From positions 310,001 to 374,000 of the forward strand of contig NC_016620.1 in assembly GCF_000210915.2 (NCBI RefSeq): DNA of 64,000 nt. Reading direction: 5' to 3'. The stretch comes from Halobacteriovorax marinus SJ (GTDB lineage Bacteria > Bdellovibrionota > Bacteriovoracia > Bacteriovoracales > Bacteriovoracaceae). Positions 35,720 through 45,727 of this stretch are shown one piece after another (the first letter of the stretch is position 1; each line of letters opens with the position of its first letter). The notes below the pieces were generated by a model that was not told the DNA's origin, did not search any database, and worked only from the letters and a program-made list of their open reading frames with translations. Both the position numbers and the translations under genes were made by a program.

Positions 35720-36686
35720 GATTTTGGTTACCGGAGGAGCAGGGTATATTGGCTCACATATTGTAAATTTACTTCGATCAACCGAGCATGAAGTCGTTGT
35801 TTACGATGATTTATCTACAGGAAGAAGGGAGAGTGTAACCTTTGGGCGCTTAGTTGTCGGTGAGCTAGAGGATATTGAGAAACTAGAGGGATTGATTCAA
35901 GAAGAAAGATTTGATGCTTGTTTTCATTTTGCTGGGTCTATAATTGTTCCAGAGAGTGTTGAAAATCCTTTAAAGTATTATAATAATAATACTCAAAATA
36001 CTTTAGACCTAATTAATCTCTGTGTAGAAAATAATATTAATAAATTTATATTCTCATCAACTGCTGCTGTTTATGGGGAGCCTGCGGGTGGAGTTTGTAC
36101 TGAAGAAACTTCAACAAATCCGATTAACCCATATGGACGAACTAAGTTGATGACAGAATGGATGTTACAAGATGTAGCAAAAGCTCATAAGGACTTTGAA
36201 TATATTGCTTTAAGATACTTCAATGTTGCAGGTGCAAGTGTTGACGGAAGAGTTGGGCAATGTTCCCCTCTTTCAACTCATCTTATAAAACTTGCTTGTG
36301 AAGCGGCGCTTGGAAAAAGAGAAGAACTTTTAATCTTTGGAGACGACTATGAGACGAGAGATGGAACCTGTATAAGGGACTATATTCATACTGATGATTT
36401 GGCTCGGGCCCACTTAGATGCTCTTGATTATCTTCTTGGTGGTGGTAAGTCTGAAGTAATGAATTGTGGATATGGTAATGGATTTACCGTTAAAGAGGTT
36501 ATTGATGTTGTAAAGAGGGTGTCAGGAGTGAACTTTAGAGTTAAAGTTGCTCCAAGAAGGGATGGTGATCCTCCTGTGTTAATGTCAAAAACGGAAAAGA
36601 TTTCAAAAAAGCTTAGGTGGAAACCTAAATATAATGATCTAAGTGTAATTGTAAAAACTGCACTAGATTGGGAAAGAGAATTGTAG
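35712..36686 (+). CDS. galE: UDP-glucose 4-epimerase
   Basis: This is an extended short-chain dehydrogenase. The NAD-binding motif is TGGAGYIGSH at residues 7-16. The catalytic pair is in SSTAAVYG and the YGRTK motif (Tyr-x-x-x-Lys). LRYFNVAGA and DGTCIRDYIHTDDLA are GalE signatures. At 324 residues it is standard. It supplies UDP-galactose or UDP-GalNAc for the neighbouring glycosyltransferases, and overlaps the GT4 gene by 8 bases. Confidence 0.95.
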   Translation: MAKILVTGGAGYIGSHIVNLLRSTEHEVVVYDDLSTGRRESVTFGRLVVGELEDIEKLEGLIQEERFDACFHFAGSIIVPESVENPLKYYNNNTQNTLDLINLCVENNINKFIFSSTAAVYGEPAGGVCTEETSTNPINPYGRTKLMTEWMLQDVAKAHKDFEYIALRYFNVAGASVDGRVGQCSPLSTHLIKLACEAALGKREELLIFGDDYETRDGTCIRDYIHTDDLARAHLDALDYLLGGGKSEVMNCGYGNGFTVKEVIDVVKRVSGVNFRVKVAPRRDGDPPVLMSKTEKISKKLRWKPKYNDLSVIVKTALDWEREL

Positions 36687-36698
36687 GGAAATTATATC

Positions 36699-37895
36699 AT
36701 GCACAAAATCTCACTTAAACTTACCTATGCATCTTTATTTATTCTTGCTGTTGGAATCTTTACTTCGGTAAGTATAAGTGCGATCAGTCATGTACTCTTA
36801 ATTATTCCGGGTGTTTACTTTTTTTATAAAGACTTTATTAAGAAAGAAAAACCAATTGAATTATCTGGAAGTTCAGTTTTTCTACTTCTTATGATTGGGT
36901 CTATTATTCTCTCAGTAATCTTTAATTTAGATATCCTAGAGAATCCTTTAAAGAATCTCTTTAAAATTAAATACTTCATTATTCCATGGCTTGGAGTCTT
37001 TGCAGTGCAAAGACTCATTGATGAAGACCTATCTCCAAAAAAGAAGAATATTCTCATCAATACTTTCTTGATTGCAACAACGGTAGCTACTATCTCAGGC
37101 CTAATTGGTCTCTATACTGGCTTTAATCCAATAAAGATGAAGTCAGCTTGTCATTCGACAAGAGCATGTGGTCTGTACGGAATGTATATGACTTATGGTT
37201 ATGGAGTAAGTCTTTTTGCTGTTCTTATGACTTCACTTGTATTTCTAAAGAAAAATATTGTGAACAGACCCCTTTTATATATCGCCACACTCTTTGGATT
37301 AGTTGGTACTGTGCTTTCTTTCGCTAGAGGAGGATGGCTTGGCTATATCGCAGGTGTTGGGGCCTTCTTTTTTAAGAAAAATATTAAGGTCTTCCTAGTT
37401 TCAATTGTAGTTTTAATAACTCTAGTCACAACTGCATTTTTTACAAGTAGCACAGTAAAAGACATGGTGAGCAATAGATCTACTTCCAATGATCAGAGAA
37501 TTGCCTTCTATCTGACGGCGTACGCTGCTTTCAAGGAGAGACCACTCTTTGGTTGGGGTTATAGAAACTTTGAGCCAAATGTAAAAGAAATAAAAAAGAA
37601 GTATAATATAGCTTATCCAGATTTTGGGGGACATGCCCACAATAATATTCTGGAGCATTTAGCGTCAACGGGAATTGTAGGGTTTATTTGTACTCTCGGC
37701 TTCTTTGTTACGTGGTTAATGGAGTCATATAAAAGAAAAGATCTTACAGGCATTCTAACATTTCCATTTGTGGTAAGCTTTCTTACTTCTGGATTATTTC
37801 AGTACACCTTTGGAGATGGAGAGAACTTATTTTTGCTTATGGGAGTTTGGACAATTTTTAGACTTAAGAAGTGTAGTAGTGAGGGGACTCCTTGA
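36699..37895 (+). CDS. O-antigen ligase/polymerase family membrane protein (WaaL-like)
   Basis: This polytopic inner-membrane protein has about ten to twelve helices. It shows the Wzy_C features SFARGGWLG (about residue 207) and, after a large periplasmic loop, PLFGWGYRNF and HAHNNILEHLASTGIVG with the functionally important His. These fit WaaL ligases, which join the finished O-antigen to lipid A-core, though Wzy polymerases look alike. It lies 12 bases after galE. Two further Wzy-like proteins are encoded in this locus, so this is the best candidate for the ligase. Confidence 0.82.
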   Translation: MHKISLKLTYASLFILAVGIFTSVSISAISHVLLIIPGVYFFYKDFIKKEKPIELSGSSVFLLLMIGSIILSVIFNLDILENPLKNLFKIKYFIIPWLGVFAVQRLIDEDLSPKKKNILINTFLIATTVATISGLIGLYTGFNPIKMKSACHSTRACGLYGMYMTYGYGVSLFAVLMTSLVFLKKNIVNRPLLYIATLFGLVGTVLSFARGGWLGYIAGVGAFFFKKNIKVFLVSIVVLITLVTTAFFTSSTVKDMVSNRSTSNDQRIAFYLTAYAAFKERPLFGWGYRNFEPNVKEIKKKYNIAYPDFGGHAHNNILEHLASTGIVGFICTLGFFVTWLMESYKRKDLTGILTFPFVVSFLTSGLFQYTFGDGENLFLLMGVWTIFRLKKCSSEGTP

Positions 37896-37928
37896 GTTGT
37901 GCTTCATGTTATGTACACTTAATTGATA

Positions 37929-38939
37929 TTATATGATCCTTGCTTGTGCTAGCTGTACCCATTTCTGATTTTCTTTGTACCACTCAATAGTTTTGTCTAT
38001 TCCTTCGGGGAAAGAAGTTTTCGGCTTCCAACTAAGTTCCTCTTGAGATTTTTTAATGTCAACAGCATAGCGCCAATCGTGTCCAAGTCTATCTTCGGTG
38101 TATATAATTAAATCTTCACTTCTATTTATTCTTTTTAAAATATTCTTAGCAATCTCTATATTTCTTTTTTCACATTCTCCTCCTAGGTTGTAAGTTTCTC
38201 CAGATTTTCCCTTGGTGTATGCAGCCCAAACTCCTCTATTATGATCATCTACATAAATCCAGTCACGTATATTCATTCCGTTTCCATAAATAGGTATTGG
38301 CATACCGCTTAGTCCATTGATTATAGTTTTAGGAATAAGTTTTTCCGGAAACTGAAAAGGGCCATAGTTGTTGGAACAGCGAGTAATAACAGTATTGAGT
38401 GAGTATGTATGAAAATATGATTTTACTAAAAGGTCGGAGCCTGCTTTTGAGGAACTGTAGGGGCTGCTTGGTTTGATTTGATGATTTTCTGTAAAAGCAT
38501 TTTCAAGTTCTCTTAGGGAGCCGTAGACCTCATCAGTGCTTATGTGTAGGAATCGAAAGTTGGAATTTGTTTCTCTGAGTTTTAGTGATAAGTTGAGTAG
38601 ATTTAACGTTCCGATTATGTTTGTTTCAATAAATATATTGGGATTTTTGATTGAGTTGTCAACATGGGATTCAGCTGCAAAATGTATAATTCCATGAGGG
38701 TTTTTAATCTTTTTAAGTTCAGCGACTTCAGATGGGTTTCTGATGTCGATCCTTTTGAAGGAAAGGTGTTCATTGTTATCAATAGACTCTTTAATTGATT
38801 CATATATTCCGCAATAGGTAAGGTTGTCTATAATTAAGAAGTTGTATGCTTTCCTTATCTCATTTATTTGGGCAATTGAGTTGACAAAGTTACTTCCTAT
38901 AAAGCCTGCACATCCTGTAAGTATAATTGTTGGTTTCAT
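37929..38939 (-). CDS. rfbB: dTDP-glucose 4,6-dehydratase
   Basis: This enzyme makes dTDP-4-keto-6-deoxyglucose. Family features are TGCAGFIGSNFV at the N-terminus, FAAESHVDNSI, STDEVYGS and YSSSKAGSDLLV (Tyr-x-x-x-Lys), and NNYGPFQFPEKLIP. The length of 336 is normal. It follows rfbA with a 1-base gap and has the Shine-Dalgarno AAGGAA. No rfbC or rfbD lies in the window, so the keto sugar has another fate here or those genes are elsewhere. Confidence 0.96.
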   Translation of the reverse strand: MKPTIILTGCAGFIGSNFVNSIAQINEIRKAYNFLIIDNLTYCGIYESIKESIDNNEHLSFKRIDIRNPSEVAELKKIKNPHGIIHFAAESHVDNSIKNPNIFIETNIIGTLNLLNLSLKLRETNSNFRFLHISTDEVYGSLRELENAFTENHQIKPSSPYSSSKAGSDLLVKSYFHTYSLNTVITRCSNNYGPFQFPEKLIPKTIINGLSGMPIPIYGNGMNIRDWIYVDDHNRGVWAAYTKGKSGETYNLGGECEKRNIEIAKNILKRINRSEDLIIYTEDRLGHDWRYAVDIKKSQEELSWKPKTSFPEGIDKTIEWYKENQKWVQLAQARII

Positions 38940-38940
38940 A

Positions 38941-39810
38941 TTATTCCTTAACTAGGTTTAGAATGTATTGCCCATACTGACTCTTTGAAAGTTTTTCACC
39001 AAGAGTCTTTAGTTTTTGTTTAGAGATGTAGCCTTTGTTGTAGGCAATCTCTTCTGGACAAGAAATCTTGAGACCTTGCCTTTTTTCAATTGTTGAAATA
39101 AAGGTGGACGCCTCAAGCATGCTTTCGTGTGTACCAGTATCAAACCAGGCTATTCCCCTGCCGAGTAGTTCAACTGAAAGTGCCCCTCTCTTCATGTACT
39201 CCTTATTTATGTCAGTTATTTCTAGCTCTCCTCGCGGAGAGGGTTTAATAGTTTTAGCTATTTCTATAACGCTATTGTCGTAAAAGTAGATTCCTGTAAC
39301 TGCATAGTTTGATTTAGGGTGATGAGGCTTTTCTTCAATGCTTACTACCTGTTTGTCTTTTGAGAACTCAACTACTCCATATCTCTTGGGATCTTGAACG
39401 TGGTATGCCATGATTACTGCGGAGGTATTATTGAGCTTTACTGCCTTTTGGAGCTTTTCGGATAAATCTGTTCCGTAGAACACGTTGTCTCCAAGTACTA
39501 GGCATACCTTGTCGTTGCCAACAAAGCTTTCTCCAATGATAAACGCCTGAGCGAGTCCATCTGGTTTTTTTTGCTCGGCGTATGATAGCTTAAGTCCCCA
39601 TCTTTCTCCACAACCAAGTAATTTTTTGTATAAGGGGAGATCTTCAGGGGTAGATATGATTAGTATCTCTCTAATACCACTTAACATAAGTATTGACAAT
39701 GGGTAGTAGATCATTGGTTTATCGTAGATTGGAAGAAGTTGTTTTGTTATGGGGAGGGTTGCAGGATAAAGTCTTGTACCTGTTCCTCCGGCTAAAATTA
39801 TTCCCTTCAT
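38941..39810 (-). CDS. rfbA: Glucose-1-phosphate thymidylyltransferase
   Basis: This enzyme activates glucose-1-phosphate to dTDP-glucose. It shows [16 protein letters not shown] with the nucleotide-binding loop, [27 protein letters not shown] and [16 protein letters not shown]. The length of 289 is standard. It overlaps the upstream GT-C gene by 4 bases and is followed by rfbB, forming a three-gene minus-strand operon. Confidence 0.96.
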   Translation of the reverse strand: MKGIILAGGTGTRLYPATLPITKQLLPIYDKPMIYYPLSILMLSGIREILIISTPEDLPLYKKLLGCGERWGLKLSYAEQKKPDGLAQAFIIGESFVGNDKVCLVLGDNVFYGTDLSEKLQKAVKLNNTSAVIMAYHVQDPKRYGVVEFSKDKQVVSIEEKPHHPKSNYAVTGIYFYDNSVIEIAKTIKPSPRGELEITDINKEYMKRGALSVELLGRGIAWFDTGTHESMLEASTFISTIEKRQGLKISCPEEIAYNKGYISKQKLKTLGEKLSKSQYGQYILNLVKE

Positions 39811-41375
39811 ATATTTACCTTTGTCGATTTCTTTATAACTAACTGATCTTTTGAGAGCTTGTAAAGTCGATATCCATTACTTTCAAACACTGGCTTGCTC
39901 TCGATCGTGTAGGGGGTGGTTTTTGTATTGTATGAAGTTTGAGTGATGTACACATTTTTTCCAATGTATTTATTGGTAATTTCTTTTAGGTTTTCAGGGG
40001 ATAGCATCTTTAAAAAAACAATCCTTTTGTCTAGGTTTCCATAGGAGAGGTACATATAAAATAAAATTTCGTCATTAATTAAGTATAGATCAGTCTGTAA
40101 AAGGTGGTTGTCAATGTGTTTAATGAATTCTGTTGACTGCTGGTAGTTATGTCTATCGATTCTTTTATTCATTGATAGAAAGTAAGTCTTGGTATCAGTA
40201 ATCATTAAAATTGAAAAGTATACAAGAACAGGACTTATTACGATTCCTTTGATTGTGTTTTCTAGAGGCTTACTGAAGGTCCTTGGAATATAGCTTATGA
40301 TGAATTGGGCTAGGAGTAAGATCCAGGCGTATTTTAAAAATCTAAAAATAAGTTCAACTCTATTAAATAGCTCGAGAGGGTACCTTGGGAGGTTATGAAA
40401 AAGAGAGAGAAAAACAAGTAAAATAATACCGTAGCTAAAGAGAAGGGAGGGTCTTGTTATGAGGTTTTTCTTGTGAAAGTAATTAGCCGTAAGGACTATA
40501 AGTAGGGTTAAGCTACATTGAAGTATGCTAGAGGCACTATTAAGTTTCCCGAAAGCCATTGAGAGGTTATTAAGGAAAATTGTAAAGATGTCCTTGTTGT
40601 CTGCAGTGGGGAGGCTGAAGCTAAGTGGAACGTCTTTTACTAAGATAGGGATAAGTAGGGCTGCGGCCGTGATAAGAATGAATAAAGAATTTCTCAGGAG
40701 GCTTTTTAAGAGCTTTTCCTCACTGTTGAAAACTGTAAGCATTATTGTAACAAGACTATATAGTTTTCCCATTGGGTGGCACAACATAGATAGTGCAGAA
40801 ATTATTATAATTAGTATAATGCTTTTTCTTTTGATTGCTAGCGCCCATGAGACTGCAGAAATTCCTAGAGCTAGATTTGAGGGAACCATTATATGTATCC
40901 CCTGGGCCTTGAAAATTGCAGGGCTTGTTATAATAAGTAGACAGCTTGCAATAAACTTAGGGAATAGGAGGTAAATTAAGTATGCAATTGCACTAGATAT
41001 AAAGATCACAGAAAGTATTCTAAATACTTTGTATGTCTTTGTTATGTCACTAGAGAAAGTATTGAGTGCTTTTAGTAGTAGGGTGTAAAGAGGCTTGTAG
41101 ACTACTAGTACGCCTGCTCGGTCAACTGCTTTTCTAAATGCTATTTCTTCTGAGTTGGATCTTGAATTAATATCAGACTTGATGCCCTCAATGCTGTTGC
41201 AGGCATTTTTTGCACATTTGTTGAGAATATTAACTCTCGAGGTATACATGTATGCATCATCTGCCTCGGTGGGAAGTTTTCTTGAAAGCTCAACAGTTGA
41301 TACGAAAAGAAATTTTGAAAATATAAAGATAGCAACACTTGATATAAAAAAGTAGTTTTTGTGTTTCTCTATCAT
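39807..41375 (-). CDS. GT-C-like polytopic membrane protein
   Basis: The 522 residues hold about ten membrane helices. Soon after the first helix, in the expected periplasmic loop, is [11 protein letters not shown], an Asp-Asp motif like the catalytic acidic pair of GT-C glycosyltransferases. The C-terminal 100 residues are soluble. It is the first gene of the operon with rfbA and rfbB. A lipid-linked sugar transferase role fits both topology and location, but I cannot name a family, and no donor is identifiable. Confidence 0.6.
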   Translation of the reverse strand: MIEKHKNYFFISSVAIFIFSKFLFVSTVELSRKLPTEADDAYMYTSRVNILNKCAKNACNSIEGIKSDINSRSNSEEIAFRKAVDRAGVLVVYKPLYTLLLKALNTFSSDITKTYKVFRILSVIFISSAIAYLIYLLFPKFIASCLLIITSPAIFKAQGIHIMVPSNLALGISAVSWALAIKRKSIILIIIISALSMLCHPMGKLYSLVTIMLTVFNSEEKLLKSLLRNSLFILITAAALLIPILVKDVPLSFSLPTADNKDIFTIFLNNLSMAFGKLNSASSILQCSLTLLIVLTANYFHKKNLITRPSLLFSYGIILLVFLSLFHNLPRYPLELFNRVELIFRFLKYAWILLLAQFIISYIPRTFSKPLENTIKGIVISPVLVYFSILMITDTKTYFLSMNKRIDRHNYQQSTEFIKHIDNHLLQTDLYLINDEILFYMYLSYGNLDKRIVFLKMLSPENLKEITNKYIGKNVYITQTSYNTKTTPYTIESKPVFESNGYRLYKLSKDQLVIKKSTKVNI

Positions 41376-41479
41376 AGAGGATCATTTTATATTGGTAATT
41401 TCTAATTTACAAGTGTTTAATCTGTGCTGTGGTTTAGAAGTGAAGAGATGTAAATCTCAGAAAATATTTAAGGATTGCA

Positions 41480-42166
41480 ATGAAAAAGAAGAATGTTTTT
41501 GATGAGTCTCCTAGCACTTATGAGGATATTGTTAATGAAAATATTTCTATGTCTGGTTTGGATATTACTTTTTTTACAAAATTAAAAATAGATGAATTTA
41601 GGCGTAGATTACCGTCCTTGGGAATTGGAGATAATCCTCGAATCTTGGACTTTGGTTGTGGGGTTGGAGAGACTCTAAAGTACCTGAAGGATCTTAGTAA
41701 TGATGTGTGTGGTTTTGATATTAGTTTGGAAAGTGCAGACCTTGCTGCGAAACGAAATCCTGAGGTCTCCATTTTCTCAAGTTTGAAGGAATTGAAAAAG
41801 GAAAAAGAATTCGATATTATTGTGATTGTAAATGTTCTTCATCATGTGCCTCCGGAAGAGAGGGAGGAGTTTTCGACTCAATGTAGAAACTTACTTCGTA
41901 GTGGTGGATGGATCTTTGTATTTGAGCATAACCCCTTGAATCCTGCGACAAGATATATTGTTTCGAACTGTGAAGAGGATAAAGACGCGTCTCTTTTAAA
42001 TCGTAGAGCGCTAGATAGTGTTTTCAGTAGTAGAGATTTTCAGTGCTCTAGTGTATCTTATATTGGTTTTTTTCCGTTTCGACCCAAGTTGTTTCGTGTT
42101 TTCGAGAGGTTTATGTTCTGGATACCATTTGGAGCACAATTTTGCTATCTCGTTCAAAAGAAGTAG
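41480..42166 (+). CDS. Class I SAM-dependent methyltransferase
   Basis: This 228-residue cytosolic protein has SAM motif I as ILDFGCGVGETLKYL (about residues 55-69), motif II GFDIS, and the post-motif VNVLHHVPPEER. Its end (VFERFMFWIPFGAQFCYLV) is hydrophobic, suggesting membrane association, as seen in methyltransferases that sit beside polyprenol-linked sugar genes. A second methyltransferase follows 24 bases later. It may methylate a sugar of the glycan. AT-rich codon usage with many GGT and TTT codons matches its neighbours. Confidence 0.88.
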   Translation: MKKKNVFDESPSTYEDIVNENISMSGLDITFFTKLKIDEFRRRLPSLGIGDNPRILDFGCGVGETLKYLKDLSNDVCGFDISLESADLAAKRNPEVSIFSSLKELKKEKEFDIIVIVNVLHHVPPEEREEFSTQCRNLLRSGGWIFVFEHNPLNPATRYIVSNCEEDKDASLLNRRALDSVFSSRDFQCSSVSYIGFFPFRPKLFRVFERFMFWIPFGAQFCYLVQKK

Positions 42167-42190
42167 TTTAGTTTTTAAGATGGGGGTTTT

Positions 42191-42820
42191 GTGAGAATTA
42201 ATCAATCTACATTTTCTAATTTATGGCGATTGTTTCAAATTACTATTGGTGCGACTTTCGCTAAAAGAAGGCTGTTGAGAAGGTACTATAATAATGAAAG
42301 TTCTGTGCTTGAGGTGGGGTGCTCTTTGGGGAATCTTACTCCTGCTTTTGCTCCGTATCATAATATGACGTATTTAGGGGTTGATATTGATAGTAGGGTG
42401 ATAGGGTATGCAAAGAAGTCGTTTCGAAATATAGAGAATGTCAGCTTTGTTTGTGCTGATCTGAGGAAAATGAGCAGGGAGGAGAAGTTTGACCTAGTTA
42501 TGTTGCCAGGAATGTTGCATCATGTTTCTGATGAGTTATTGGTGGAGCTTTTAAGGTCTGCATGTGAACTTGTTTCTGTTGGCGGTAGACTTTTAATAAC
42601 CGATCCTTTGGAGACTAGTTCTTCGGATCCTTTGATGTATAGAATTTTTATGAAGCTGGAGCAGGGTAAGTTTCTTAGGAGTAAGGAGGAGTTAGATAAG
42701 CTGGTCTCTTCTGCCGTTGATCTTGAGCTTTTATCTTCGGAAGTTGTGCCAGTTTATCCTACATTTATTAAAGTCCCTAAAGTCTGTGACTTTAGGGTTT
42801 ATTATTTTCAGAAAAGTTAA
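42191..42820 (+). CDS. Class I SAM-dependent methyltransferase
   Basis: A second methyltransferase of 209 residues, with motif I as VLEVGCSLGNLTPAF (about residues 39-53), GVDIDSRVIGYAK and MLPGMLHHVSDELL. The start is GTG. It has no membrane segment. It converges with the GT2 gene, overlapping it by 29 bases at the 3' ends, so one of the two was probably inserted or shuffled in. The acceptor is unknown; an O-methyl sugar or lipid modification is the simple guess. Confidence 0.86.
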   Translation: MRINQSTFSNLWRLFQITIGATFAKRRLLRRYYNNESSVLEVGCSLGNLTPAFAPYHNMTYLGVDIDSRVIGYAKKSFRNIENVSFVCADLRKMSREEKFDLVMLPGMLHHVSDELLVELLRSACELVSVGGRLLITDPLETSSSDPLMYRIFMKLEQGKFLRSKEELDKLVSSAVDLELLSSEVVPVYPTFIKVPKVCDFRVYYFQKS

Positions 42821-43766
42821 GCCTATGGCAGTTGATGGTTTCACTTATTATTGAAGTTGGTCTTCTTTTTATTTCGGAGTAGATTCTTGTGATATACTCT
42901 GAGATTGTGCCTAGGCATATTAGAAGGAGGCTTCCTAGGATCAAGTTGAGAGATATAAGCATTAGGTAGCCCTCTGGTCCTTTAATGTTGAAGATATACA
43001 TTAAGAGGAGGCTCAGAAACCAGAGAATATTAATCCCTGCTGTGACAACTGCAATTAGTGATAGAAACCTTAGTGGTTTGTGGGAGAAGGATGTTATAGC
43101 GAAAATAGCCCAGGACAGATAGTTATATAATGATTGGGTGGTTGTGCCGGAAAATCGTTTGTCTCTGTGGAATGGGACACATGTTTGCTTAAAGCCTACC
43201 CATGCTCTAAGTCCTCTGAAAAACCTCTCTTTTTCTTGGAGCTGGTTGATTACATCCACAACTTTTCGGTCTATGAGGGAGAAGTCTCCTGAGTCGTGAG
43301 GGATTTCGAAGTTTGAAAGTTTGTCCCAGAGTCTGTAAAAGAGCCAATAGCCGATTTTTCTTAGGAGCTTTTCGTCTCTACTTATTGCTTGGCCGTATAC
43401 AACGTCGTAACCCTCTCTCCATTTGTCTATAAACTTTGGAATTACCTCTGGAGGGTCCTGAAGGTCTCCATCCATAAAGATGACACAGTCTCCAAGAGAT
43501 TGTTTTGCACCTGTGTCATAGACACTCATTAATCCAAAGTTTCTACTGTGGTGTATTACTGTAAGCTCTGGGTGTTTATCAGCTAGAGAGTTCAGAACTT
43601 CTTTGGAGTTGTCTGGGCTTCCGTCGTTGATATAAATAACTTCATAGGTAAGTTGCTTGTCTTTAAGTGTTGACGATAGTCTGGCGTAAAGCTCTAGTAT
43701 GTTTCCTTCATCCTTGTAGCATGGGACCACAACAGAAACGTCATAATGGGCTCTATTCATTGTCAA
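42792..43766 (-). CDS. GT2 glycosyltransferase, polyprenyl-phosphate type (GtrB/ArnC-like)
   Basis: This family 2 enzyme opens with VSVVVPCYKDEGNI and has the catalytic DGDLQDPP motif at about residues 97-104. The SGDFSLIDRKV and RGLRAWVGF blocks follow, and two C-terminal membrane helices (about 235-255 and 270-290). This layout matches DPM1/GtrB/ArnC, which make undecaprenyl-phosphate-sugar for transfer by a periplasmic GT-C enzyme. It is the last gene of the split-transketolase operon, overlapping by 14 bases. Confidence 0.93.
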   Translation of the reverse strand: MTMNRAHYDVSVVVPCYKDEGNILELYARLSSTLKDKQLTYEVIYINDGSPDNSKEVLNSLADKHPELTVIHHSRNFGLMSVYDTGAKQSLGDCVIFMDGDLQDPPEVIPKFIDKWREGYDVVYGQAISRDEKLLRKIGYWLFYRLWDKLSNFEIPHDSGDFSLIDRKVVDVINQLQEKERFFRGLRAWVGFKQTCVPFHRDKRFSGTTTQSLYNYLSWAIFAITSFSHKPLRFLSLIAVVTAGINILWFLSLLLMYIFNIKGPEGYLMLISLNLILGSLLLICLGTISEYITRIYSEIKRRPTSIISETINCHRLNFSENNKP

Positions 43767-44688
43767 TCTCTCGAATTTTTTTAGCTATGGATAGTTCATC
43801 AATTGCCGCAAGTCTCATTAGGTCTTTTTCTGATCCAGCTTTTTTTATAAACTCATCAGGTAGATTAAGTGAATTAAAAGATTTTATTTTTAATTGATTT
43901 TGTAGTACTTGATTTGCAATTAGTGATGATAGTCCTCCATTGAGAATGTTTTGCTCAAGGGTTAGTATTTTTGAGTTCTCTCCTATGGCTTTTAGTAAGC
44001 ACTCTGTCGGAAATGGCTTAAGCTGGGTTATGTTGTATATTGATAACTTGCTATTTAATTCTGAAGATATGGATTCAAATGCTTTTGTGGCATAGTTGGT
44101 CATTGAGCCTGTTGTAAAAACTTGAATATGGTCATTCTGTGTCGATTTGTTTGTTAGGATCAAGTCAATTTCAATGATCTTGGAGTTAGAATTTTTGAGT
44201 GCGAACGGCTCAGATCGACCAATTCTTATGTATGAGGGTTTTTTATATTTTGCTTGATGTTTTACGGTTCTTTCTAGGTCAGACGGAGACATAATGGAGT
44301 ATATGTTAATGCCTGCCATGGATAGCATCACGCCGAGATCTTCTACTGAGTGGTGCGAGCACCCTTGTGGTCCATATGCATATCCGGCACCTACACCAAT
44401 TAGGGTAATGTCTTGTTGTCCGATAGATAAATGCATTCGCACCTGTTCTAGGCATCTTAATGTTACGAAGGGGCTCATAGAGTAGCATATGACGGACTTT
44501 CCTGTTCTAGCAAGGCCTCCTGCTATGCCAATCATATTTGCTTCAGAGATTCCTACGTTGAAAAATTGATCTGGAAAGTTTTCCTGTAGTTCTTCAAGGA
44601 GCATGAAGCCAAGATCTGCAGTTAGGAAAATTGCATCTTTATCATTTTTAAGTCTGTTGGAGATTGAGTTTAGGAGTGCATTTTTCAT
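43753..44688 (-). CDS. Transketolase, C-terminal subunit
   Basis: This is the pyrimidine-binding and C-terminal part of a split transketolase. The catalytic glutamate of the ThDP site is in NVGISEANMIGIAGG, followed by SMSPFVTLRCLEQVR and the histidine pair in GCSHHSVEDLGV. It overlaps the N-terminal subunit gene by 4 bases. Together the two halves (about 567 residues) should form a working ThDP enzyme that moves two-carbon ketol units. Placement between sugar-nucleotide genes suggests a specialised sugar reaction rather than the pentose phosphate pathway. Confidence 0.92.
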   Translation of the reverse strand: MKNALLNSISNRLKNDKDAIFLTADLGFMLLEELQENFPDQFFNVGISEANMIGIAGGLARTGKSVICYSMSPFVTLRCLEQVRMHLSIGQQDITLIGVGAGYAYGPQGCSHHSVEDLGVMLSMAGINIYSIMSPSDLERTVKHQAKYKKPSYIRIGRSEPFALKNSNSKIIEIDLILTNKSTQNDHIQVFTTGSMTNYATKAFESISSELNSKLSIYNITQLKPFPTECLLKAIGENSKILTLEQNILNGGLSSLIANQVLQNQLKIKSFNSLNLPDEFIKKAGSEKDLMRLAAIDELSIAKKIREIDNE

Positions 44689-45455
44689 AGTCCAATCTCC
44701 TTTTTTACTACTTTTTCCAGCTCTTCAGTTATTGGTAGGTAGTGCCAGCTTAAAGAGTTTTCCATGAAGCTGATCCCTTTTCCTTTTGTTGTGTTTGCTA
44801 TAATTGCAAGTGGTTTGTCAAAAGTGTTTGTTTCTAGGGCAAGGTTTATCGCATTTGTATCATGGCCATCAATGGAGATTGAGTGGAAACCAAAGCTTGT
44901 AAATTTTTGAGCGATATCTCCCATTGGTACAACGTCATCAGTTTCTCCAAAAGCTTGGAGCTTATTGTTGTCTATAATTACTGTAAGGCTGTTAAGTTTG
45001 TTCGCTCCTGCATATAGTGCTGCTTCCCATATGCTTCCTTCTTGAAGTTCTCCGTCTGAAACTACACAAATCGTTCTGTAGTTGTTTCCATTTAGGCGAT
45101 CAGAGAGTGCCGAGCCGACAGCTACTGATAGCCCATGTCCTAGAGAGCCAGAGGTGAAAAAAACACCCTCTGGGAAGGGGTCACTGATAAAGGATGTAAA
45201 ACTAAATTCTTTGTTGTGGTATTTCATGATGTCAGAGTCAGTCATATACTCAAAATATTTCAATGTTGCGTAAAGGCATAGTGCACCATGTCCTTTGCTA
45301 AGTATGAACTTATCTTTTCCACTTCTCATGTTGAAAAAAGAGCAAACGAGAATCTCAACCATTGATAATGCTGAGCTTATGTGTCCTGTCTTGCTCTGTA
45401 GGGCCATTCGGACGATGTCTTTACGAACTTGTTTGCAAGCGCTATTCTTATTCAT
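44685..45455 (-). CDS. Transketolase, N-terminal (ThDP-binding) subunit
   Basis: This is the pyrophosphate-binding half of a split transketolase. FILSKGHGALCLYATL, TSGSLGHGLSVAVG, and the ThDP/metal motif SDGELQEGSIWEAALYAGAN ... IIDNNK are all present. The ATG at 45455 is preferred over an in-frame TTG at 45479 because AGG lies before it and no Shine-Dalgarno precedes the TTG; the product is 256 residues. First gene of the operon with the C-terminal subunit and a GT2 enzyme. Divergent from the AlkP-like gene. Confidence 0.92.
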   Translation of the reverse strand: MNKNSACKQVRKDIVRMALQSKTGHISSALSMVEILVCSFFNMRSGKDKFILSKGHGALCLYATLKYFEYMTDSDIMKYHNKEFSFTSFISDPFPEGVFFTSGSLGHGLSVAVGSALSDRLNGNNYRTICVVSDGELQEGSIWEAALYAGANKLNSLTVIIDNNKLQAFGETDDVVPMGDIAQKFTSFGFHSISIDGHDTNAINLALETNTFDKPLAIIANTTKGKGISFMENSLSWHYLPITEELEKVVKKEIGL

Positions 45456-45727
45456 TATAAAATACCTAGTTATGGACAATGGGTTAAAGATATCATTTTA
45501 TTACAATAATAAAATGATTTTTTTTTAACTGATTGTATGGAAACTCTAAAAAATAGTTATGTTTAATGAGGGCTATCCGTCTAGTTGGAAAATAAGTTGC
45601 TAAATCTAGATTTTATTCTCGTTTCGAGTATTTTTACTTTGGTCGAAGTGAGAGTCCTAGGTTGGGGAAGCAGTGAGGATAGCTGGCTTGAAGGTCTAGT
45701 TTTGTAAACTTAAGTTGGTGGGGATTT

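Noticed and set aside
40525-40974. A 149-codon plus-strand open frame opposite the GT-C-like gene.
   Set aside because: It is antisense to a clear membrane protein gene in an operon; no ribosome-binding site or family features.
42581-42588. GGCGGTAG, the core of the ops/JUMPstart element found before many polysaccharide operons.
   Set aside because: It lies inside a methyltransferase coding frame, not at an operon start, and has no surrounding JUMPstart sequence.
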